A stretch of 64,000 nt of DNA, from positions 66,322 through 130,321 of the forward strand of contig CAZJHD010000006.1 of assembly GCA_964545855.1 (NCBI GenBank). Direction: 5' to 3'. The first letter of the stretch is position 1. Every line of letters begins with the position of its first letter. Source of the stretch: CAZJHD01 sp964545855 (GTDB lineage Bacteria; Planctomycetota; UBA1135; JACQFD01). Under the pieces are notes generated by a model. The model made no database searches. It saw only the letters and a list, made by a program, of their open reading frames with translations, and was not told where the DNA came from. A program made the translations under genes and the position numbers. This document shows positions 26,300-33,569 of the stretch, in pieces.

Positions 26300-27616
26300 C
26301 TAGGCGGCCGCGCGCGCGCGCCGCTCGTGGGCTCGGCCGAGGAGGAGCGCCGCGGCCATCCAGACGATGGCGACGGGCGCCACGATCGCGAGCGCCGTCG
26401 TTGCGCGGTCGGTCGAGGGCAGCACGACGGCGGCGTAGAGCGCCGCCGAGACGACGTCGCCGCCGCGGTAGAAGAACGTGTCGATGAGGTTCTTCGCCGC
26501 GTACTTCTCCTCCCGCGGGAGCGTCGTGAAGAGGACCTCGCCGGCGGGCTTCGTGAGCCCGTAGTTCATCCCGCGCCGGGCGACCTGGAAGAGGACGAGC
26601 GTCGCGAGGGTCGGGCTGTCGCGCAGTGCGATGAAGCCTCCGAGGGTCACGAGCGGGAGGACGAGGAGGCAGGGGCCCGCGCCGAACCGCGTGAGCAGCC
26701 GGCCCGCGAGCAGCGACTGCAGCACGAGCGTCACCGCGTTCGCCCAGAAGTCGATCTCGGCGAAGGTGCGCGTCCGCGTCTCCCGATCGGGCGAGCTCGC
26801 CTCGATGATCCTCCCCTGCTCGAAGTAGACGAAGCCCGCGCTCAGTGTGAGGCAGCCGACGAGGAGGACGAGGCCGAGCAGGTAGGGCGATCGGACGACG
26901 CGCGCCATGCCGTCGAGGGCGGCGGGCCGCTCGGCCGGCGGCGCCGCGTCGCGAGATGCAGCGGTGCGCGGTGCGCGCGCGAAGTGCGTGCGTGTCGCGC
27001 GGTGGAACGACTGCACCGATGCCTCGAGGAGCACGAGCGAGAGCAGGAGCAGCCCCGGGATCCCGAGGGGCTCGACGAGGATCGACGTCAGCTTCGCGCC
27101 GAGCATCGACCCCACCGTCGCGCCGAGGGCGAGGAGGCCGAAGAGCCGCTTCCCGGAGGCGGGCCCGAAGAGGTCCGCCATGAAGCCCCAGAAGAGCGAG
27201 AAGGCGAAGAGGTTGAAGCCGCTCAACCACACGTAGAAGACGTAGCCGGCGGCGACGTGTTCGCCCTCCGGCAGCATCTGGAACGCGACGAAGAAGAGCA
27301 GCAGGTTCCCGGCGAAGAACCGGTAGGCGATCGGGACGAAACGCTCGCGCGGGAACCGCGCCACCAGGAGCGACAGGAACGGATTCAGAGCGATCGTGAA
27401 GGCGAGCGTCCCGATCCAGATGAAGGGCAGGTCGTCGACGCCGCGGGCGATCCCCATCGCCTCCCGGATCGGCTTCAGGATCGCGTAGGCGGTGAAGAGA
27501 CAGAAGAAGAGCGCCGCCGACCAGCCGAGGGCCGCGACCTCCTCGGTGCGCACGTCGGCGACGCGGCGCAGGGCGCGGCCGAGGACTCCGCCCGAGCCGT
27601 CGGCGTCCGTCTGCAT
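26300..27616 (-). CDS. ATP/ADP translocase-like (NTP/NDP exchanger family, MFS-fold) membrane carrier
   Basis: This 438-residue polytopic protein has about ten to twelve hydrophobic segments. The N-terminal 'FFCLFTAYAILKPIREAMGI' resembles the first helix of the Tlc/Npt nucleotide-exchanger family ('YxxLRPxRD'), and 'NYGLTKPAGEVLFTTLP' with 'KYAAKNLIDTFFYRGGD' matches the conserved C-terminal helices of the free-living members. A cytoplasmic Ala/Arg-rich loop (about 225-250) separates the two halves. Obligate intracellular bacteria use this family to import host ATP; homologues in free-living bacteria have no proven substrate. It lies 74 bases after the epimerase gene on the same strand. Confidence 0.8.
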   Translation of the reverse strand: MQTDADGSGGVLGRALRRVADVRTEEVAALGWSAALFFCLFTAYAILKPIREAMGIARGVDDLPFIWIGTLAFTIALNPFLSLLVARFPRERFVPIAYRFFAGNLLLFFVAFQMLPEGEHVAAGYVFYVWLSGFNLFAFSLFWGFMADLFGPASGKRLFGLLALGATVGSMLGAKLTSILVEPLGIPGLLLLSLVLLEASVQSFHRATRTHFARAPRTAASRDAAPPAERPAALDGMARVVRSPYLLGLVLLVGCLTLSAGFVYFEQGRIIEASSPDRETRTRTFAEIDFWANAVTLVLQSLLAGRLLTRFGAGPCLLVLPLVTLGGFIALRDSPTLATLVLFQVARRGMNYGLTKPAGEVLFTTLPREEKYAAKNLIDTFFYRGGDVVSAALYAAVVLPSTDRATTALAIVAPVAIVWMAAALLLGRAHERRARAAA

Positions 27617-27690
27617 GGGCTACCGCGCCGCCGCGCGGGACGGGGTCGCTCGCGTCTCGGAGCGCCGGCGGATGGCGAGACCCGGTTGGC

Positions 27691-28857
27691 CTACTTGCCG
27701 CCCTTCTCGCCGTTCGCGCGCGCCGCCGCGGCCGCGTGCCAGGCCGTCAGCACCTCGGTCTCGCGTTCCGCGCTCAAGCCTGCGCGGAGCTTCGCGCGCC
27801 GCTCCTCGGGCCGCGTCGCGTTCCAGGCCATCGTGTCGCGGGCGATCTCGACGGCGGGCCGGAACGTGAGTCCCTTCGCGATCGCCTTGGAGCAGTCGAC
27901 GCCCGAGAGACCGGCCCCTTCCTCGCCGCGCGGGATCCAGAGGGGCATGTCCTGCCAGGGCGCGACCTTCTGCTCCCGCAGGAAGTCGGCCGGCACCCAG
28001 GTGAGCGTCGACTTCCCGGGCGCCGCCTCCTGGCAGGCCGCGAGCGCGTCCTTCATCGGATGCCGGTCCTTCGGCCCCACGGTGTTGAAGGTCCCGAAGA
28101 TCCGGTCCTCGATCGTCTGGACCATCCAACGCGCGAGGTCGCGCACGTCGATGTACTGCACCGGATCGTCGCCGGTGCCGGGCGCGAGCACCTCGCCGCC
28201 GCGCTGGATGCGCACGGGCCAGTAGGTGTAGCGGTCCGTCGGATCGCCGGGGCCGACGATCAGCCCCGGCCGCACGTTCGTCGTCCGCCCGGGAAGGATC
28301 CCCTCGGCCGTCCGCTCGCAGACGGCCTTCAACGCGCCGTAGTACTTGCGCACGTCCGTCGACTCGGGGTCCTCGGCGGGCTGCACCGGCGACGACTCGT
28401 CGGCGCCCATGCGCACGTCGTCGGGATAGACCGAGAGCGTCGAGACGAAGAGGTACTGGCCGACGGCGTCCTTCAGCAACGTCGCCGACTCGCTCACCTC
28501 CTTCGCGACGTAGCCCGAGGTGTCGACGACGGTGTCCCAGGTGCGTCCCTTCAGCGCCTCGAGATCGCCCGTGTCGCGGTCTCCGCGGAGCTTCTCCAGG
28601 TCGGGGAAGAGCCCCGGGTTCGTCTTGCCGCGGTTGAAGAGCGTCGGCACGTGCCCGCGACGGACGAGCTCCTCGACGACGTGCGGCCCGAGGAAGCCCG
28701 TGCCGCCGAGGAGCAAGACCTTCTTCCCCGCGCGCGGCGCCGGCTTGCTCGCGGGCGCGTCCTGCGCGGAAAGAGAGCCCGGGAAGACGGCGGGGAGCGC
28801 CCCCGCGAGACCGGCGGCTGCCGAGAGACGGAGGAACTCGCGACGGGACTGGGTCAT
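27691..28857 (-). CDS. Tat-exported NAD-dependent epimerase/dehydratase family protein
   Basis: This 388-residue extended SDR starts with a twin-arginine signal 'SRREFLRLSAAAGLAG'. After cleavage the mature protein begins with the nucleotide loop 'VLLLGGTGFLGPHVV' (near 47), then 'LFNRGKTNPGLF', 'VVDTSGYVAKE' and 'FVSTLSVYPDDV'. The normal Tyr-x-x-x-Lys pair is represented by 'YYGALK'. The segment 'GDPTDRYTYWPVRIQRGGEV' and 'YIDVRDLARWMV' is characteristic of a subgroup annotated as epimerases with unproven substrate. Export of an NAD-dependent enzyme is odd, because NAD is scarce outside the cytoplasm. It is a possible glucose-fructose oxidoreductase-like case with tightly bound cofactor. 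Confidence 0.87.
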   Translation of the reverse strand: MTQSRREFLRLSAAAGLAGALPAVFPGSLSAQDAPASKPAPRAGKKVLLLGGTGFLGPHVVEELVRRGHVPTLFNRGKTNPGLFPDLEKLRGDRDTGDLEALKGRTWDTVVDTSGYVAKEVSESATLLKDAVGQYLFVSTLSVYPDDVRMGADESSPVQPAEDPESTDVRKYYGALKAVCERTAEGILPGRTTNVRPGLIVGPGDPTDRYTYWPVRIQRGGEVLAPGTGDDPVQYIDVRDLARWMVQTIEDRIFGTFNTVGPKDRHPMKDALAACQEAAPGKSTLTWVPADFLREQKVAPWQDMPLWIPRGEEGAGLSGVDCSKAIAKGLTFRPAVEIARDTMAWNATRPEERRAKLRAGLSAERETEVLTAWHAAAAARANGEKGGK

Positions 28858-28934
28858 CGGTCACCGATCCGTGGGAGAAGTGGGCGCAGCGTACGTGCGG
28901 GGTACCAGCGCCGTTGGCTTCGTTCTTCGCGCTG

Positions 28935-29516
28935 TCAATCGAGGATCCAATTCACGAAGCCGAACGGGTCGCCCAGCATCAGGCTTCCGCTGACGAGCCA
29001 CGCGAGCGCCGCGAAGAGGACGCGCCTGCGGCCCGCGCGATCTCGGATTGCGGCCCAGACAACACTGAGCACGCCGACTCCGAGCAGCGCCAGATAAACA
29101 CCGAGCGACTGGAATACGACATCGTGGTGAAGACCGTAGTCGGGCGCGTCGGGCGTCCGCGGATGTTCTCGTTGTGCGAGACGGTGCGCCCGATCCATGA
29201 GCCCTCCGATCGCACCCTCCATCTCGCGTTCGAACTCGTCCTCCTGCATTCCGTCGATGGGCGGAATCTCGACCTGAAGGCGCTGAATCGCCTCCCCGAC
29301 ATCGGTGTAGTAGTGCCGAGGCCAAATCCCGGACTCCCATCTCGAACGGATCGGGAGCGAGTAGACGACCAGCGCCGTCACGAGTCCGAGAATCCCGAGC
29401 AGGAGCGCGACCTCGCTCGGAGAGCCCCACCGAGCGTAGAGGTGTCCGAGGACGGTCTCCGGTCCGCCCGGAGGAACGGGCGCACGCGAGCCCTCTCGTC
29501 CGTCAGCGCTTGGCAC
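28935..29516 (-). CDS. hypothetical three-helix membrane protein
   Basis: I do not recognise the family. The 193-residue product has three clear hydrophobic segments: 'VALLLGILGLVTALVVYSLPI' near 35-56, 'VFQSLGVYLALLGVGVLSVV' near 134-154, and 'VLFAALAWLVSGSLMLG' near 165-182. Between the first two lies an acidic soluble stretch of about 75 residues. The hydrophobic pattern argues that this is the coding strand; an open frame on the opposite strand has no such features. The start is a GTG at 29516 that overlaps the end of the aconitase-family gene by 14 bases; a start further inside is possible. It sits 77 bases upstream of the epimerase gene. Confidence 0.6.
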   Translation of the reverse strand: MPSADGREGSRAPVPPGGPETVLGHLYARWGSPSEVALLLGILGLVTALVVYSLPIRSRWESGIWPRHYYTDVGEAIQRLQVEIPPIDGMQEDEFEREMEGAIGGLMDRAHRLAQREHPRTPDAPDYGLHHDVVFQSLGVYLALLGVGVLSVVWAAIRDRAGRRRVLFAALAWLVSGSLMLGDPFGFVNWILD

Positions 29517-31485
29517 CTGCGCCGCTCCAGATCCCCGGCTCGTAGGCCGTGATCCGACCTTCCACCGCCGACGCCGCCACCGTGAGGGGCGACGCGAGGT
29601 AGAGCTTCCCGGGGCCCGAGCGGCCCTGGAAGTTGCGGTTGATCGCCGACACGGTCACTTGCTCGCGCGTTTCGGAGACGCCGGGGCCGCAGCCGATGCA
29701 GGCGCCGCAGCCGGGGTGGATCACCTGCACGCCCATGCGCTCGAAGAGAGCCGCGTAGCCCTTCGCTTCCGCGTAGCGCTGCACCGTCTCGCTGCCGTAC
29801 TGGATGAAGAAGGAGACGCCCTTCGCGAGGCGGCGTCCCGCCTCCTCGGCCTCGCGCATCACGCGCGCGTAGGCGTCGAGGTCGTCGTGCTTGCCCGCCG
29901 TGCAGGAGCCGCCGTAGGCGATGTCGATCGCGACGGGCGCGAGGTCGCGCAGGCGCTTGCCGTAGGTCGGATCGCCCGGCTCCGCGATGCGCGGCTCGAT
30001 CCGATCGAGGTCGATGCGGTGGACGCCTCCGTCGTAGACGGCGCCGGGATCGGGCCGGACGGCCCGCTCCCGCAACGCGGCCGTCTCCGCCGGGGAGAGA
30101 TCCCTCCGGGCCGCGATCCACTCGAAGGTCCGCTCGTCCGCCTCGCAGATCCCCGCGGCGGCGGAGCACTCCGTCGCCATGTTCGTGAGCGTCGCACGCT
30201 CGTCCATGGAGAGGTGCGCGAGCCCGGGGCCGCCGAACTCCATGATCCGATCGAGCGTGTCCTCGCGCTTCGCGAAGGTGTCGAGGATCTCGAGGATCAC
30301 GTCCTTCGCCATGACGCCGGGCCGAAGCGCACCGTGCAGCTCGAAGCGGATCGACTCCGGGACGCGGACGAAGGTGCGCCCCGAGTGCGCGAGCCCGGCG
30401 TACTCCGTCGCGCCGACGCCCCACGCGAGCGCGTTGTTGCCGCCGCCCATGCAGGTGTGGCTGTCGGTCGCCTGGACGAAGTCGCCGGGGTCGACGAACT
30501 GCTCGCGCGCCACCTGATGGCAGATGCCCGGCGAGATGCCGTCGCGCGCCGAGTAGTCGCGGCAACCCGTGTGCGCCTGGAACTCCCGCTGGAGACGCCG
30601 CAGCGTCTCGATCTGGTCCGCGAAGCGCGCCATGCGCGGGACGCCCGTCGCGTAGAGCAGGTGGTCCTCGAAGACGGCGAACTTGTCGGGCTTCGCGAGC
30701 CGGTAGTCGGCTCCCAGCTCCTCCGAGAGGAAATGGTGCACCTGCGCCGTCGTGAACTCGTGGCTGTAGCCGGCATCGACGCGCACGAGCACCGAGTCGC
30801 CGGGCTTCACGTAGGGCGCGCCCTGCCCCTCCACGAGATGCGCCGCGAGCACGCGCTCCCCCATCGTCATCGGGCGCTTCCCCGTTCCCGTGGCCGGAAG
30901 CCGGACCTCTCCGGCATCGAGCGCGCGCGCGAAGGCGAAGAGCCCGCCCTGCCGCAGGACGAGACGCGAGATCGGGTCGTAGGGAGCGAGGAACTCCTCG
31001 ATCGCGACCTCTTCCCCCGCCTGGAGCCGCACCAGCAGCCCGTGGCCGCCCATGAGCTGCCCCTGCTGCACGTTGTTGCGCTCGTGGATCGGCGCGAAGG
31101 AGGCGGCGATCACGATGCGGATCCCCGACCACTTCTCGCACTGCACCGCCGTCTCGCGGGAGCTGCCGGTGCCCTTGCGGTACCCGGAGACGATCACCTC
31201 GAAGTTCCCGTCCATGAGGGCGCGCGTGCCGAAGACGCGTTCCCCCTTCGCGTCCAGCAGCCCCGCGTAGGCGTCGAGCGCGATGTCCTCGGGCCGATGG
31301 CGGAAGCAGACCCAGGCCGGCGTCATCACGTCGGTGTTGATGTCGTCGAGGAGATCCTCGACGCGCACGTCCTGCATCCGGAGATCGGCCTTGCCCGCGA
31401 GCTGGGCGCGCAGCAGGTCCAGATCCTTCGTGAGGAAGAGGACCCGCTTGCCGGGCGTGAGGCGGATGCGGTCGGGATGGGGCAT
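29503..31485 (-). CDS. aconitase-family hydratase with the swivel domain at the N-terminus
   Basis: The 660-residue protein has a small-subunit-like swivel domain first ('DDINTDVMTPAWVCF' near 48, 'YRKGTGSSRETA' near 108, 'IVIAASFAPIHERN'), then the three catalytic Fe-S domains. The cluster cysteines are in 'ATDSHTCMGGGNN' and in 'HPGCGACIGCGPG'; 'AINRNFQGRSG' is the substrate-binding Arg motif. This is the reverse of AcnA (swivel last) and like AcnB without its HEAT domain. Substrate could be citrate, homocitrate or an isopropylmalate-type acid; lack of leu genes nearby leaves it open. The start is ATG 31485, chosen because the reading frame upstream is not homologous. A TATTCT hexamer (minus, 31541-31536) may be its -10. 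Confidence 0.9.
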   Translation of the reverse strand: MPHPDRIRLTPGKRVLFLTKDLDLLRAQLAGKADLRMQDVRVEDLLDDINTDVMTPAWVCFRHRPEDIALDAYAGLLDAKGERVFGTRALMDGNFEVIVSGYRKGTGSSRETAVQCEKWSGIRIVIAASFAPIHERNNVQQGQLMGGHGLLVRLQAGEEVAIEEFLAPYDPISRLVLRQGGLFAFARALDAGEVRLPATGTGKRPMTMGERVLAAHLVEGQGAPYVKPGDSVLVRVDAGYSHEFTTAQVHHFLSEELGADYRLAKPDKFAVFEDHLLYATGVPRMARFADQIETLRRLQREFQAHTGCRDYSARDGISPGICHQVAREQFVDPGDFVQATDSHTCMGGGNNALAWGVGATEYAGLAHSGRTFVRVPESIRFELHGALRPGVMAKDVILEILDTFAKREDTLDRIMEFGGPGLAHLSMDERATLTNMATECSAAAGICEADERTFEWIAARRDLSPAETAALRERAVRPDPGAVYDGGVHRIDLDRIEPRIAEPGDPTYGKRLRDLAPVAIDIAYGGSCTAGKHDDLDAYARVMREAEEAGRRLAKGVSFFIQYGSETVQRYAEAKGYAALFERMGVQVIHPGCGACIGCGPGVSETREQVTVSAINRNFQGRSGPGKLYLASPLTVAASAVEGRITAYEPGIWSGAGAKR

Positions 31486-31564
31486 GCGGTGGTGATCCTC
31501 GCTCGTGGCGCGGCGCACCGGAGCCGAGGCAACGGAGAATAGCAGCCTCGCGACCGGCGCCGCC

Positions 31565-32335
31565 TCAGCCGGAGATCTCCACCACCACGGGCGCGTGGTC
31601 CGAGGGCTGCGGCCCCTTCCGCTCCTCGCGATCGATCGAGACGCCCGTGCAGCGCTTCGCGAGCGGCTCCGACACGAGCACGAGGTCGATGCGCAGCCCC
31701 ACGCCGCGATGGAACGCGCCGCCTCGGTAGTCCCACCAGGTGAAGTGCCCCGCATCCTCGTGATGGGCGCGGAAGGCGTCCCGCAGGCCGAGAGCTTGGA
31801 TCGCGGCGAGGGCCTCGTGCTCCTTCGGATGGAAGAGCACCTTGCCTCTCCACTTCTCGGGGTCGTGCACGTCCCGGTCCTCGGGTGCCACGTTGAAGTC
31901 GCCGCAGAGGAGGAGCGGAGCCTTCGTGTCGCACTGCGTCTCGAGGAAGCCCCGCAGATTCGCGAGCCAGGAGAGCTTGAAGGGGAACTTCTCCGACTCC
32001 GTCGACTCGCCGTTCGGAACGTAGACGTTCACGACGCGGATGCCCGAGAAGGTGCCCGCGATCAGGCGGCGGTGGGCCTCGGCACCGTCGTCCGGGAAGC
32101 CGCGGACCACGTCGGCCGGCTCCGCGCGCGAGAGGAACGCGACGCCGTTGTAGGTCTTCTGTCCGAAGCAGGTGACGCGGTAGCTGGCCGCCTCGATCTC
32201 GGCGCGCGGGAACGCCGCGTCCTCCACCTTCGTCTCCTGGAGGCACGCGACGTCGGGCGCCGTCCGCTGGAGCCACGCGAGGACCCGCGGGAGTCGCGCG
32301 CGGATCGAGTTCACGTTCCAGGTTGCGATGCGCAT
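31565..32335 (-). CDS. xth: exodeoxyribonuclease III (AP endonuclease, XthA family)
   Basis: This 256-residue Mg-dependent enzyme has AP endonuclease and 3'-5' exonuclease activity for base-excision repair in the cytoplasm. ATG 32335 gives the exact family start 'MRIATWNVNSIRARL'. The catalytic residues lie in 'CLQETKVED' (metal Glu), 'VVNVYVPNGE' (active Tyr), 'LLLCGDFNVAPEDRDVHDPE' (Asp, Asn), 'GLRIDLVLVS' (Asp) and 'PQPSDHAPVVVE' (Asp-His pair). It is complete and of normal length. It lies alone between the aconitase-family gene (gap 79) and the glycosyltransferase gene (gap 79). Confidence 0.96.
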   Translation of the reverse strand: MRIATWNVNSIRARLPRVLAWLQRTAPDVACLQETKVEDAAFPRAEIEAASYRVTCFGQKTYNGVAFLSRAEPADVVRGFPDDGAEAHRRLIAGTFSGIRVVNVYVPNGESTESEKFPFKLSWLANLRGFLETQCDTKAPLLLCGDFNVAPEDRDVHDPEKWRGKVLFHPKEHEALAAIQALGLRDAFRAHHEDAGHFTWWDYRGGAFHRGVGLRIDLVLVSEPLAKRCTGVSIDREERKGPQPSDHAPVVVEISG

Positions 32336-32414
32336 GGGTCGCATGCTGACGCAAGGCGCCCGCCGATGCGATGCCGTCGGTGCCCGCGGGCCCACAGCCG
32401 TTCGCCGCCAGCTC

Positions 32415-33569
32415 TCAGCCCCGGAAATGCTCCGACGTCCAGGCCCCGGCGCGCCCCGACGAGAAGCGCTCGTAGAGGTCGAGGTACGCCGCGTTCTGCT
32501 GGTGCAGCGAGTAGTGCGCGATGCAGCGCGTCCGGTTCGCCGCGCCGAGGCGGCTCCGCAGCACCGGGTCGGCGGCGAGTCGGGCGAGGGCGTCGACGTA
32601 GGCAGGCTCGTCGCCGAGGGCGGTGACGCAGTCCGCGTTCGCCGGGGCGACCATCGACCGCACGTCGCCGACGTCCGTCGAGAGCACCGGGAGCCCCGAA
32701 CCCATGGCCTCGAGCACGCTCACGGGCATCTGCTCCGTGTCCGACGACAGCGCGAAGAGGTCGAAGGACCGGTAGGCGGGCGCCGGATCGGCGAGGAAGC
32801 CCGCGAAGCGCAGGCGATCCGCGACCCCGAGGACCCGTGCCTGGGTCTCGAGGGCCGCCCGCTCGGGCCCCTCTCCGACGAAGACGAGGTGCGCGCCCGG
32901 GGGAGCGCCGCGGGCGAAGGCGCGGAGGAGCCGGAGCGGATTCTTCTCGCCGCGGAGATGGGCCACGGTGCCGACGACGAAGGCGTCCTCGGGGATCGAG
33001 AGCGCGGCGCGGAGCCCCCGGGCTCCCTCGGGCGCGAAGCGCGCCACGTCGATTCCGTTCGCCACGTACAGGACGCGGCGGCGCGGGAGCCACCAGGTCC
33101 GATGCGCGATCTCCTCCAGGTTGCGCGAGGGCACGACGACCGCCTCGACGAATCGCAGGAGGAGCCGCCGTGCCCAAACGCGCCTCGCGAGCTGCGCCTC
33201 CGACTCGTCGGGTCCGAAGCCGTCCTCCGCGTGGAGGATCGGCGCGACGGCACGCAGCGCGTTCACGAGGATCGCGTCCGTTGCGCCCCAGTTGTAGGTG
33301 AGGATCAGATCGGGACAGGCCTCCGCGAGGAGCCGACGCAGCTCGCCGCGGCGCACGCCCTCGCCGGCGGCGCGCGGCGCCTGCAGATACTCGATCGGCG
33401 CGTCGGCCGGGAGGTGTGCGCGCGCCGAGAGGTCGTGGTTCGTCGCGAGGATCGTGTGGCGGAAACGCGCCGGCAGCGAGCGGAGCACGTTCACGACCCG
33501 CATCTGCGGGCCGCCGGGCGCGAAGGTCGAGAAGACGTGGACGAGATGCCGCGTCGACGCGACCGTCAC
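32415..33569 (-). CDS. GT4-family glycosyltransferase
   Basis: This 384-residue GT-B fold retaining glycosyltransferase probably transfers a sugar from a nucleotide donor to a cell-surface glycan. The acceptor domain shows 'FAPGGPQMRVVNVLRSL' near 14. The donor domain has 'VANGIDVARFAP', 'VVGTVAHLRGEKNPLRLLRA' and the EX7E-like 'PVSVLEAMGSGLPVLSTDVG'. The GTG start at 33569 overlaps the TGA of the upstream fusion gene (GTGA), so both are made from one transcript. Together with the sugar oxidoreductase-epimerase fusion it forms a two-gene glycan unit. Sugar and acceptor are unknown. Confidence 0.92.
   Translation of the reverse strand: MTVASTRHLVHVFSTFAPGGPQMRVVNVLRSLPARFRHTILATNHDLSARAHLPADAPIEYLQAPRAAGEGVRRGELRRLLAEACPDLILTYNWGATDAILVNALRAVAPILHAEDGFGPDESEAQLARRVWARRLLLRFVEAVVVPSRNLEEIAHRTWWLPRRRVLYVANGIDVARFAPEGARGLRAALSIPEDAFVVGTVAHLRGEKNPLRLLRAFARGAPPGAHLVFVGEGPERAALETQARVLGVADRLRFAGFLADPAPAYRSFDLFALSSDTEQMPVSVLEAMGSGLPVLSTDVGDVRSMVAPANADCVTALGDEPAYVDALARLAADPVLRSRLGAANRTRCIAHYSLHQQNAAYLDLYERFSSGRAGAWTSEHFRG

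Noticed and set aside
28914..29552. Plus-strand frame of 212 codons in the gap next to the aconitase-family gene
   Set aside because: It is charged with no hydrophobic or domain pattern, whereas the opposite strand encodes three regular membrane helices.
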